From: Macrocystis pyrifera
Lineage: Eukaryota > Sar > Phaeophyceae > Laminariales > Laminariaceae
Assembly (NCBI GenBank): GCA_031763025.1
Contig: JASSKH010000002.1
Span: 20,526,168-20,590,167, forward strand
DNA: 64,000 bases
Direction: 5' to 3'
Shown here: positions 1 to 10,708 of the stretch, one piece after another
Layout: every line of letters starts with the position of its first letter
Numbering within the stretch: the stretch's first letter is position 1
Translations under genes and position numbers: made by a program
Notes under the pieces: model-generated
The model's input: only the letters and a program-made list of their open reading frames with translations
What the model was told of the DNA's origin: nothing
Database searches by the model: none

Positions 1-207
1 GGTAATTTTCTTTTTCTTCGGTGGGGCGGGACGGTAAATATATTTGTCTTCTTTCCCGTTTTCTTCTCGACCCGCGCAGCCCAAGCCCCGAGAAGTGCTG
101 CCACTACACGGGCGACGTCTTCTGATTTCTTCCACCCCTGCCTCAAGCACTGTTGTTGCGTTGCCAGCTCATGGTGGCTGTTCTGCTGGTTTTGTGCTTG
201 CGCTGTG

Positions 208-513
208 TTACTGTGGTGGTTGTGGAGGTGGAGGTGGTGGCGGCGGCGGTGGTGATTCTAGTGCCGCTGCTGGTCGATCGACCCCGCACGTGAGATAGGC
301 ATCCATGGCGTCCGTGCCGGTCACACCAAAGATGTTAGGAGACAGCACTTTCCCCCCCTTACCTTGACAGACAGCAACTTTGCATTGACAAGATTTGACT
401 GACACCAAGCTACTACTAGGCTTTAATGTGTAGCACTCGGCCCTACATCCTGGACAGCGCACGTTTTGCGTCCCGCTTGATGACACATGTCTCCTGAAAT
501 CTTTTTGGGCCAC
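208..513 (-). CDS. Cys-rich ORF of repeat A, copy 1 (function unknown)
   Basis: I do not recognise this protein. Its core, about 277-459, aligns to the minus-strand ORF near 27230-27480 with roughly 80 percent identical residues. Length differences inside the core come in whole codons (a Ser near 415 and two residues near 350), which suggests the frame was once selected. The core has a CxxCxxxC cluster, then CxC and C about 15 and 22 residues later, so zinc binding is plausible. The C-terminus runs into poly-Pro encoded by a GGC/GGT repeat and may not be real. Upstream, the conserved VWPK peptide is in another frame, so this copy probably carries a frameshift near 480-510. Confidence 0.35.
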   Translation of the reverse strand: MAQKDFRRHVSSSGTQNVRCPGCRAECYTLKPSSSLVSVKSCQCKVAVCQGKGGKVLSPNIFGVTGTDAMDAYLTCGVDRPAAALESPPPPPPPPPPQPPQ

Positions 514-1079
514 ACCAGTACTGGTGTGACCGTGAGTTGAGTGGTCTTTGTGCTGTTTGTGTGTGGTGGCGAGCCTGTGGCAGGTGTTGTGTTATGATAC
601 TGCCTTCGGTTGCGAGTGGAAATATGATGAGGGTATGAAGATTTTTTTAAAAATGAAAAGAAAAAACAACACCAGGTATGCAGTTGATATAATTTCACCC
701 TTTTTCGTAGATGGTAATATTAAATTTTGTGCTTACAAATCATCAACCAGCTGCTGATCAACACCAGCACAGCATTTCCTGCTAAAAAAAAAAGTAAATG
801 TGGTGCGCAGCAAATAATTTCATATCACTGACCACCTATTATTATATAAGATGAAGACGATAAAAACGCGTCATCTGTGAGTTCGACCACTGCTGTTCTA
901 TACGTATTTCATTTATAGATGGGAGTTGTGCACAATTTTATTGTAACACATGTATTTATATAGGAATTACTATTGAAGTTTGGTACAACTTATTTCGTAA
1001 TTCGTGGTGGAAATGGATGGGAACAGACGACCACGAATGAATGTTTCTTGTAGGGCAAGAGGCAAGATATGTCCGCCAG

Positions 1080-1375
1080 AGGCGGTGTCACGACGGGACG
1101 GAACGAAAATTTCCTACGGGAGAGATTTTATCGGCGGGACGGGACGGTAATTTTTCGGTGTCACGGCGGGACGGGACGGTAGTTTGTCGGTGTCACGGCG
1201 GGACGGGACGGTAATTTTTCAGTGTCACGGCGGGACGGGACGGTAATTTCCAACGGGAGAGATTTTTTAGGCGGGACGGGACGGAAAGTGACAACGGTCA
1301 GGGATTTTGTCGGCGGGACGGGACGGCGGGACCATTTTGACGGCGGTTTTACCGTCCCGTCCCGTCCCGTCCCGT
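1080..1375. repeat. GGGACGGGACGG minisatellite
   Basis: Tandem units of about 45-50 bp read roughly GGTGTCACGGCGGGACGGGACGGTAATTTTTC. The last part flips to the complementary CCGTCCCGTCCC strand (1350-1380), giving a potential hairpin with the upstream units. The same array occurs at 28155-28470 as part of repeat A. Confidence 0.75.
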
Positions 1376-1427
1376 CCCGCCATTACCGCCGTTACCGTCT
1401 CGTCGAAATTACCGTGATAAGCCTTGG

Positions 1428-2790
1428 TTTTCAGCTTATATGGCCCGTTCGGGGGGTTCCCTCAATTCGGTAAGCGATTTTGTTCGGGGATATTTTTCGT
1501 GTCCTCTTGATGGGGTTTCCATCATTTCGGTAGGCTTTTGCTCGGGGATGGGCCGTTAGGCCTCCTGATTGGGCTCTCCGCTATTTCACATCGGTGTTGC
1601 TTCGCCCACAAAACCAAAAAAATGAGGTACAGCCTATACCATCAAGAAATATTGAAGCCTACACCGTTAAGAAATATTGAAACCGGAATTTGGTGAAAAC
1701 CAGCCCCTCACAATCCCTTTGAAGCATTCAGCACTCTGCGCCCTTTCACTGGCGCCGTTCTCTCCACTAAACACTTCAAATGTGATGCCACGCCCGGAGG
1801 AGCTCAACCAAGTAACGATGGAGTCTGATCTGTAGTTGGTTTTGGCTCTGTCGTGCTATAATCGGAGAAACTCGATGCACCGAGGCCACGCAGTTTTATC
1901 CTATGCACAGCCGCCACGTAAGCTCCAGCAATCCAGCCAACACTTTAGGCAATTTTCACGGCGACCGTCGCGGTGAAAAACGTTAAAGATATCGCCAAAT
2001 ACTGACCGTGTCCTATGTACACAGTAAGGGAAGGTATTTCCAGGGTGGTCGACTCCTGGATTCATCTCACGGACGCCGAAATCGGCTCGAGAAGTACCTC
2101 TAAGAACAAAGAATAGTCAAAAAGTACTGCGTTTTTTATAGTGTTGTAGAGATGGAACACAGAAAACGTTACCTGGTACATCGTTGAGACGTTCTGTAAG
2201 ATTCGGACGTAAGAGTACTGTTCAATCATGGCTGCAGCAGTAAACCAAAATAACTTGGCCACAGTATAACAAAGAACAAACGCAATTACCTGGAACCACA
2301 ATATCAAACTTAAGCGACCCTGCTGCCGCGTTGCCACACTGTAGTGAGAGCACCAAAAAGCTCATCGCAGGGTTGGGCACTTTCGGATTAGCTGTGAGGC
2401 CGGAGTTATGGCAGAATTGCGGAAAATCGTCCACGAAAAAACCCAGTGGTAGAGGTGCTTTCAGGTGTGGACAGGTTATACGTGGGAGCATTTTCTTTTT
2501 GAGGTAAATACCTGGTAATATAGTACAGTAGTGTTGAACCAGGTTGTAGTGTAGCAGGAGCGTCTACTAGAGCAGCAGTGAGTCGTAGTCGTACAAACAG
2601 TAGTATTAATAGTACAAAAGAAGTAGTATCGTATCAGTACAGCAGTACAACGTATAGTAGCAGTGGCAACAGTCGCACAATAGTAAATATAGTATAGCTG
2701 TCGCTAGGAACTCTCGAAGCAGGATGATAGTGGATGGCTGACCGTAGTTGTTGATATTGCCTCATCACTATGCTTTAGACATACATACGT
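1428..2790. other. No gene recognised
   Basis: No ORF with protein-like composition stands out. Two degenerate ~70-bp units containing TTTCGGTAGGC-type and GCTCGGGGAT-type words lie at about 1447-1590. A stretch rich in AGTA and CAGTAC words lies at 2520-2690. The short minus-strand ORFs at 2062-2491 look like chance frames. Confidence 0.5.
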
Positions 2791-3016
2791 CGTCACAAGA
2801 CAAGCTCCGATAAGTAAGTATCAGATGTCATGTTAAATGGTCTGCACCTGACCCATCCAACAGAGCTGTTCGTAGCAGGTGCCACCACTACTATTGATAC
2901 TGCTGTACGATATCTACAACAGAGCTCTCCAAACAAACTTCGGAACATGCACAGCCTCACCCTACACATAAGCCGACGCTCCATGCTCATCCTTCTCGAT
3001 GACCCAGATTTTTCAC

Positions 3017-4258
3017 CTCCGGCGCTAGGGTTGAAATCCTTGACATTTGCCCAATTCAACTCGCAGGTTCGAGCTCGGCCCTCGTCAACTGCGTAGAAGC
3101 CTTTATCGCCCATTTTCACGAGTGGCCGTACCCCTTCATCTCTTGCTCGCTCCACCACACCTACTAACGCCGTTGCGTCTTTGCCGGAAAGGTATTTTTT
3201 CTCTTCAGCCATCCGGATGCTTTGCATTAGCTCGTCCAATGTCCTCTGGCTTCCAACCACCACCAGGGTTGCCTTCTTAGCGCGCTCTTGTCTCAAATGT
3301 TCAAATGCCACTCTAGCATGTTTGCAAACGCTCGAAGCAGGACTGGGCACGTTGTCGTTCTCCGCCAAAGTCTGGCGTCGCCCATGAGACATGGTCGACA
3401 TCCTGCAACGAAACCGGAGGTTGACAATTGGACCGGGGAGAATCAGTAAGGCGTAGACGTGACTGGCCAGCGTCAAAACAGCACATGAGCCAGTTCTTAC
3501 ATCGGACCGCGCGTACCAGTCGCAGATTTCTTCTCTAACTGGTATCCTTCAACAGCCATAGCGCCCGTCGGTATTATGATGGTCGCGAGGCTCAAGTACT
3601 CATGCAAACAATTCGACAGTGAGTGCCGAGATCCGGCAACTCGGCGTTCTCGCGAGAAACGCGGTGCCTTGAAACGGAGCTACCAGGGAAGTACCACAGG
3701 TTTTTTCAACGCAAATGGCAGCTCTCAGAACACAGGGGGAAACTTACACCGTATATCGTGCTAATGCTGTGAGACAACGAAAGCACGGCAACCGACAGCA
3801 CGGCTAACTAGACCAGAAGCAAAAACGACACAGATAGCCGGGGCGTACAAGTACCCGGGGTCAGATACCACGACACTCTGCCGACACAATGAACAACGTA
3901 AGGAAGGAAGCGTGGTGCAATAGTAATTCACAAGCATTGTTTAAACTCACTCATGGCAGTCGCTCCGCGAGCAGGAGCTACGGTTAGAATGGGTATCCAC
4001 GGCGGTCACCACCCTATTCTGCCCAGAAGAGGTGCACACCGATACAGTCGTGTAGTCCGAACCTAGTTCTCGCGGCAAGACGAAAACGTCTTCATGCTTT
4101 TTGCGCGGCGCTGAAAACACTCGACCACTGGCCTGGTGTCTCGCCCCCCTCGATCCGTGCCCTCGCCCATTAACCCTCCCAGCCGGCTGGCGGGGTGCAC
4201 TTACACGCTTCGTCCGGCAACTGAAGGGGTTGGAATCAACACAATAGCGACACAGCAC
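3017..4258 (-). CDS. Hypothetical two-exon gene
   Basis: No family is recognised. The upstream exon (4258 or later, down to 3951) ends at CATGA/GTGAGT; the downstream exon starts at 3402 after a pyrimidine-rich tract ending in TTGCAG. Joining 3951 to 3402 preserves the frame and removes a 548-nt intron (3403-3950). The second exon encodes a hydrophilic helical segment containing LDELMQSIRMAEEKKYLSG, and may end at donor GTGAAA (3016-3011), because beyond it the frame enters satellite-B-like sequence. An internal GTAAGT at about 4210 and an AG at about 4108 could make another intron, so the true start is uncertain. The splice agreement is what I see; expression is inference. Confidence 0.4.
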
Positions 4259-4716
4259 ATAACCAAGAACAACGACGAAAACGATGGTCGATAATTACGA
4301 GTATTAGTAGACATCTCCATAGCACCAGGTACATAGTCACCACGATTGATAGAGGTGGGTACCGTCAGAGAAAAAAACGGTTTTACGGTGGTTCATGGAA
4401 ACTCAGCAGGGGTCTGCGAGTACTGCTAGACGGTTACTATTTAAGCTACATGACCGGACTTTGTTCTGCCCAGTTAAACCGGTTGGTTATGGTTAAACCA
4501 GTTAACCGTTTGACGGATATAACCGGCAGTTCGCTGGGCTGACCTGTTAACGACCAGGACCAACACTTTGTTCATGATTGTATTGGCTGAAAAGGAGAGC
4601 TACTGCTGTAGTCGTTGATTGTTGTTTTTTGTTCTCACTGCAACAGCAGTGGGGACCCGGAAATCGTAAACGTCATTTTCGCGCTGGGGCTCGCAGTTTT
4701 ATTTTGTGTGCTCTCA
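4259..4716. other. No gene recognised
   Basis: Intergenic sequence. At 4470-4530 there are several GGTTAAACC / AACCGGTT words, probably a short low-complexity patch. Nothing else is supportable. Confidence 0.4.
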
Positions 4717-5145
4717 GGGTGTGTCTTAACCCCCCCCAGGGAGCATGGGAACGAGCTGAACGGAACGGGGCTGTTCGTGGTCATTCGTTCCGTGCCTGTG
4801 TGAAAAAAAGTGTTTGGGTCCATGCAGAATCCTGGGCCTCGCAAGCTGAATCAGTACGAACGGTATCTTTTGAACATGCCAGAGCACATTGGTGTCCACA
4901 TCCATCTTCGGTGGTGTCCATCTACATCAAATAAGATCCTATATGTTCCCGTTCGGTCGGGCCGTTCGGTCCTCCCAAACAAGAAAAAGGGGTGCAACAC
5001 TTCTTCCTCTTGCTAGATACACAGTTTTTCTCGGGCTGCACTGAATCTGTTCATTTCCCATAACCAATCAGCAGCATCTCCTGCGGCAAATAATGTTCCA
5101 TTCGGTTCGTTCCTGTGCTCTCTGGGGGGGGGTTAAGACACACCC
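4717..5145. mobile_element. Small TIR element beginning GGGTGTGTCTTAAC
   Basis: The left end GGGTGTGTCTTAACCCCCC and the right end (complement of GGTTAAGACACACCC) form inverted repeats. The similarity runs about 55 bp inward, through GAGCAYRGGAACGAR words on both sides. A TCA triplet lies just outside each end (4714-4716 and 5146-5148) and fits a 3-bp target duplication. There is no transposase inside, so this is a non-autonomous (MITE-like) element. The superfamily is unresolved; its first 12 bases resemble the ends of the 20104-20874 element. Confidence 0.6.
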
Positions 5146-5568
5146 TCATCCAAGTCTCATCAGCTACATTTCTTAAAATATAGGTTATTATTTTCTATTA
5201 ATAGGACAACTTGCGACCGTTTTCAGTGTTTTTCGTTTCCTTTTTTTGCAAGTATCGCAAAAACCGAATCTATGTCATGAAGATCGTCGAGGGTAAAACC
5301 TACGAGTGGGCTGGAAAGTAGAAGTGATAAAAAAAATTTTAAAAAAAAATACTTCGTATACGAGTGAAAACCACAGAGCACTCAGATATTGACCACAAGG
5401 GCGACTGCACGGGCTCACGGGATGAAAATAATTTAAAGGTTTTGGCGGTAGGGGACACAGCTCTGAAACGACCGTAAGCACATGCATATGCATACCATAG
5501 CGGTCTTGTTGATGTCAGCATTGCTGAAAGTTCGGTGTTTAGGCGTTTCTTATCAAGTGCCAAGCTCC
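5146..5568. other. No gene recognised
   Basis: AT-rich stretch with homopolymers (5330-5350). The overlapping minus-strand ORFs of about 70 codons have no recognisable composition. Confidence 0.4.
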
Positions 5569-5814
5569 GGAACGGCCTCGTTTCTTACCTCAGGTAGGCG
5601 TCGATCGCATCTGTTTTTCATATGACTGTTTCTTATCTTTTTGCTCGTTTTCAGCTGTGTTTCTTACACTCAATTTCCCATTTTGTTGGACGGAGCGGCC
5701 TCGTTTCTTACCTCGGGTAGGCGCCAATCGCATCTGTTTTTAATATGACTGTTTCTTATCGTGTTGCCCGTTTTGGGCCGTGTTCTTTTACACCCAATTT
5801 CCTATTTTATTGGA
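5569..5814. repeat. Two-copy tandem duplication, period 123 bp
   Basis: The segment beginning at 5569 recurs at 5692 with few changes; shared words include CGGCCTCGTTTCTTACCT and ATATGACTGTTTCTTATC. The second copy ends four bases before the TTA target of the Harbinger element H1. Copy 1 ends near TTTTGTTGGACGG and copy 2 near TTTATTGGACATTTTA. Confidence 0.8.
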
Positions 5815-6099
5815 CATTTTAGACCAACTATTATGGGAAATTTTTGAGACGTTATTTCTGGATATTTTAGCGATCTCCGACGCTCAGAAATAAGAACCAT
5901 CTATTATGGGTCAGAAAAACATCGATATTTTTGGTCTCAGTTCTTGGAGGGGGCAGAAATCAGCAAATCCTCTCAGAACTGAGAAATTTGGATTTTGGGT
6001 GCTCTGCCTCCTGCTGCCCTGTCCACCACAGCAGTACATACACCTTCCACTCACACCAACGGCTAGCTGTACGTACGGCCTACGGTGCTCGTGTGGGAG

Positions 6100-6171
6100 A
6101 TGGCCTCTCCATCACCTAGAAGCGATAGCAGCAGTAGCGACGGGGTCTGTGGCGGCAGCGGCAGCGGTGGT

Positions 6172-6206
<35 letters not shown>

Positions 6207-9200
6207 TGGCGATTCGACATCGACGGTGATGATCCTCCAGTACTTGGATGCTGAAACCACGCTCGCGGTGGCCGCTGGCCCAGAGGACTTCGATGACGAC
6301 GAGGAGGACAACTTGCCCGCTGTGAAACGTTCGCGATGCGCGAAGCCGCGCCGAGACTACAGAGAATCAACATGGATGAAAATGTTACGGGCCACAGCTA
6401 AGCTCTCGGACGCCTTGTCAGACGAAGCCGCGATATTCGCAGACGATTCCGCATCCCCTACCCCTTCTTCGTGGAGTTGGTGGAGGTAGTGAGGGAGCAA
6501 GGGTGGTTTCCTTCTCCGGAATTTGACGTTGCCGGCCGGCGCTGCATCCCGCTCGAGCTGAAGGTGCGTGGGATACGCTCACCGCGTGTACTTCCTCAGT
6601 ATTTTTTTTGTCTGTTTAGTTTCCCAATAAGCGACTTGAACAATGTACAGATGGATATGTACCACAGCAGTACGTACGTACTCGTACACGTATCCTTCGC
6701 CCTCTGTTCACGAAAACAACTGCTGCCCCTGTACGAGTATACTTCGCCGCACATCATTCAAGTACACGCGTATATAGCAGGACTGCAGTACTTCAGCAGC
6801 ACTGTAGTTGTCGGTGGTATTGAACATGTATTAGTAGCATCTATCAGGCACATGTACAGCAGTGCATCCACGACACCTATCAGCCACGTACGTGATGAGA
6901 TATGTACAGGAAACCTGATCCAGGCTGGATTTCTTGTTTTGGAGAATGGGTGCGTTCAGGATAAAAAACGACATCCGAACTTCTTATTGTAGCGACAATG
7001 CCAGCCTTCCTTTCTTATTGCTCTTTGTCTTTTTAGGTGACAGGGTATATGTTGTAGGACACCAGTTACGAACAGCACTCGCTGCCGCTGCACTTGTCCT
7101 TCCTGCTTCATTCATGTGTACGAGGAGTTGTGCAAGTGCCAAACACTTTTGGCTTGCATATCTTTGTGAACTCCCTGTTTTGGGGCACACATGAGCCCCG
7201 CCCGTTATGTACGGTGCACCCGCGGGCCCCGACCGGGCTCCGTGGCGCGCGCCCCGAGTGCCTGGAGTCACGCGAACTGGCTTTAATTGAAGAGATTGCC
7301 TTCCGCCCACCCGACCCTTGGGCAATGAAAACCCCAGATGATTTCGCTTTCTGCTGTCTGCTGCAGCTGATGTGTGTACCACGCCGGCGTCAAGATCTCC
7401 TCAAGTTGAGGCAGCCACGGTACAAACGTAGGCCCGCTTCCCTCGTCTTTACTGCCTGGCGATATAGGTACATATGTGACGACAGGTGCCTGTGATACGT
7501 CCCAAACGGTACACACAAGCCATACGACGCTGTCATGGACGCCAACTCACAGCGCGGTTTCGAACTTTGGTGTAACACGTCGACCACCCCGTTTAATATC
7601 GATGTATAGTGGGCAGAGGTATCCATTATACGAGAACACACAACAGGGGACGAGCGGTTGTCGGCGATATTATTTGTTTGGTGCGAAAATTGTAACGTTC
7701 TAACGTTGTACCTGTTTCTGTGGTAACCGCTGTATTGATTCCGCCGATCCGCATTGCAGGTGATGGCGCCACTCTACATCCTCGGCAGGGGCACCTACTT
7801 CGACACTGCCAGCGAGCTTTCGTTCATCAGCGAGCAGGCGGTCGGTCAAATCTTCCACAAGTTCTGCGAGAAGTTTGCCGTATATATGTTCGACAAGTGG
7901 ATCAAGCTTCCGACGGGAGAGGACCTCGAAAGGGTCCTGCGGCAATACGCGTACGTGGGATTTCCCGGCGCGGTGGGATCGACTGACGTCACACACGTCG
8001 CTTGGGGTTGCACGCCCCAGTCGCACGCTAGAAGCTACAGCGGCAAGGAGGGCTTTCCGACCATTGCGTTTGAGGCAACGGTTGACCACATGAGGCGAGT
8101 CCTCGGCGTGACGAAAGGGTTCGCCGGGGCGCAGAACGACAAGACTATCGTCCGATTTGATCTGGCCGTGCAGAGAGTGCGTGAGGGGGAACCATACACG
8201 AACGTGCGGTACAAACTAAGGCGTGAGGACGGCACCGAAATCGAGGTCGGGGCGTACCTCATCGTGGACGGGGGGTACCACAAGGTGAGACGAGTAAAAA
8301 AAATCCACTTTAGCCTAAACACGCCGCCCGTTGATCGTCGAACCGCACCGCGGCTCGTTTCACGTTTTCGACATCTAACGGTGTGCTCCGGTACGATCAA
8401 TTTTCCGTACGAATCGTACGGTACGGTCCAGTTTCTTCCGTGGAAGGTGCGATACGATGAGGTTTGGGGTTTTCCAACAATGACAGTGGTGCGGTGACGT
8501 GCGTTGCGGGTTCTATGACAATCGTACCATGTGTTGCGTTTGTTTCATACGGTCTACCTGTGCATTAACCCTATAACAAGAACGCGATCGTTGTCGGTGT
8601 AAACCGTGCCCAATCACCAAGTACCCTGCGCTCGTAGATACCTGTCCTTGTCGTAGAAGCTTTTATTGCTAGCTTTGATACCAGGTATGCATCATGGTAC
8701 AGATTTCGTGGAGTATTTAATATGTATGTACGGCGAAAGGTCCACACCAGTTCTCGCCTTCGACCCGACATATTCAGACACGGCAAATTGAGGTGCGCCC
8801 CATTGTCCCATTGCCAATCTGTCGTTTCCCAGTGGCTGTGTCTCATCCCTCCCATAAAGACTCCGTCGACAAAAGCGCAAGCTTTGTGGAGCGGGCGGCT
8901 GGAGAGTGTCCGTAAGGACGTCGAGTGCTTTTTCGGGTACCTCAAAGGCCGCTTTAGGATCCTCAAGATGGGCATCCTCTATCGCGATGAAGATGACATC
9001 CACAACGTGTTCTTCACGTGTTGCATCCTACACAACATGCTGCACGCACACGACGGACTGGACGAACTGGAACCGGAAACCCACTGGGCTGGGGCGGATG
9101 GGCAGCACGAGATCTTAGATCGCAACCCATCGGCGGATTGCAGCTCGGTGGGCCTACGGTCACCCGATGTCAGCAGCGACACCACGGTCGAGGTAGAGTC

Positions 9201-9312
9201 TGAGCACGCAGCGCGGAAAGCCAGACTTGTCGAGCACTTCGCATGGATGCACAACAAAAGGCTACTGGGTTGGCTCCGGGGCTCCCATGGTCGGTCATCC
9301 GAGGACGACTGA
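6100..9312 (+). pseudogene. PIF/Harbinger DDE transposase (HARBI1-like), three exons, one frameshift
   Basis: This is the cut-and-paste nuclease of H1 (DDE_Tnp_4 / HARBI1 type), expected to bind the TIRs and act in the nucleus. Exons are 6100-6563, 7760-8284 and 8833-9312; both introns are phase 0 with GT-AG ends (6564-7759, 8285-8832), and the products join smoothly (VDGGYHK to WLCLIPP). About 489 codons, normal for the family. The N-terminus has poly-Ser then an acidic stretch. Catalytic Asp lie at 7985 (GSTDVTHVAW) and 8267 (LIVDGGYHK), and Glu at 8923 (RKDVECFFGYLKGRF); the second Asp to Glu spacing is 36 residues. The frame breaks near 6437-6440, where one base is missing between IF and RRRFRIPYPFF. 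ATG 6100 was chosen as the only in-frame ATG before poly-Ser. All catalytic residues remain. Confidence 0.88.
6172..6204 (+). repeat. (AGC)n microsatellite coding poly-Ser
   Basis: Eleven AGC triplets in frame with the transposase encode a serine run. The same position in H2 and H3 has a longer, length-variable run, so the tract expands and contracts between copies. Confidence 0.9.
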
Positions 9313-10070
9313 TGTTTTTTTATTCTTTTGGTTGACTGCGTAGATATATTTTGATCGGGTTCCCGCTACGGAGGGGGGGGGGGGGGGGCGGTAGTAGACT
9401 TATTTATTTTTTATTGCTGTCCAACGACGTCGGCACGAGATGGCACATGGCGTCCGTCGTGCAGCCGTCATTGTTCGTCTGTTGTTGTAATTTTCTCGTT
9501 TTTGTCATTCGTTTCTTTAGTTGACCACGTTGTACTTCTTTTCTTGTACTATTTAGATGATGTGCTAGTTTGTATGTTGTCGCACTTGAATTTTTCGTGT
9601 TTCTGGGCTGTTGCTTTTGACCCCGCCATCGCGCACAGGACTCAGTAGGGTTGCTGGGGTCTGCTTTTCGTCGGGTGGAAAGGGAAGTTTAATGTTACGA
9701 TCGCAAGAACAAGAAGAACGAGCATCATTATTAGCACTGCTGCAATCTCCTGTTGCAGCGTCGATGTCCTGTGCACCCCCCCACAGCGGGCATAGCTCGT
9801 ATAAAGAAAAGGTCACCGTGGCGTGCAACATCGGGCAATAGTAACTGGGGCGAAGTTGCAACCCATGATCGACACTGACAATCCGGCGAAATAATGTACT
9901 TGCAGGAAAGAGTACGAAGTCGCATGGAAACGTGCAGGTTGACGCCAGAATATCTGGTTGAAATTTCATTCATCGTTGTCATCGTTTCTACTTGTATTTG
10001 CGCGCACATGACAACCAAATCACTACGAGCACACCAGAAAGCCTCAACCGTTTGTTCCCTGTCGCTCGTG
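9313..10070. other. Transposase 3' flank, no gene recognised
   Basis: Begins with a T-rich stretch after the stop codon, includes a 16-nt G run at 9373-9388, and has no protein-like ORF. It separates the transposase from the left hairpin array. Confidence 0.5.
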
Positions 10071-10680
10071 AACTGGCATATGTCCGCGTGCCAAGAAAAA
10101 AACGCCGCAAACAGTACTACAAAAACCAATAGAACCACCATCTACGACACCCCACTCCGCGAGCGTTTTTTGTCAGCCTGTGCCATAAAACAAACAAACA
10201 AAAAGCTATGAATAAACTCGACAACTCGACTGCATTTCTAACGTTGGCGGATGTGTGGATGCCCGCCTACAAAACGAAAACAGGAACGTGTGTTTGTACA
10301 ATCACTAAACTCTACCCCCCGGCCCGTGAGCGCTTTTGTATCCTGCACGTCGAAAAAACAACTAACAAAACGTTATCAATAAACTCCACACCTCAACTGC
10401 ATTTCTAACATTGGCGGATCTGTGGATGTCCGCCTACAAAACAAAAACAAAAAAGTGTGTTGGTACAAACAGTTAAACTCCACACCCGGCCCTTGAGCGT
10501 TTTTTCACCTTGCGCCCAGAAACAAACGACAGAAACTACTACGAATAAACTAGGCACCCCTGCTGCATCGCAATCATTGGCGGATGTGTGTATGTACGCC
10601 TACAAAAAAAAATAAAGTGCATTCGTGCTCAACTCTACATCCCGGCGAGTGAGCGTCTTTTCATCCTGCGAAGGAGTGCG
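10071..10680 (-). repeat. Left array of ~165-bp hairpin units (inverted relative to right array)
   Basis: Three clear units, at 10243, 10413 and 10576, each hold an inverted repeat of the form GGCGGATGTGTGGATGYCCGCC. A T/A-rich tract follows, then GAGCG near a TGCAYG word. A degenerate fourth unit starts near 10080. The units are reverse complements of those at 12780-14260, so the two arrays face each other around a minus-strand ORF. Period is 163-170 bp. Confidence 0.8.
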
Positions 10681-10708
10681 TGATCGACGGCAGTTACTTC
10701 AACCCGGA

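Larger units (their letters stand above)
1..1427. repeat. Dispersed repeat A, copy 1 (cut by window start)
   Basis: This stretch matches 26718-28504 block for block in the same order: GGGACGGTAAATA-type start, a GT-rich block, a minus-strand Cys-rich ORF, an AT-rich middle and a GGGACGGGACGG minisatellite ending at ACCGTGATAAGCCTTGG. Copy 1 lacks about 80 bp present near 26955-27035 in copy 2. Both ends of the repeat carry GGGACGG words, in opposite orientation at the right edge (CCGTCCCGTCCC), so it has a foldback-like layout. I infer a transposon-derived repeat; the superfamily is unknown. Confidence 0.7.

Noticed and set aside
7094-7495. 133-codon ORF between transposase exons
   Set aside because: It lies wholly within intron 1, whose borders give a clean in-frame join; composition is not protein-like.
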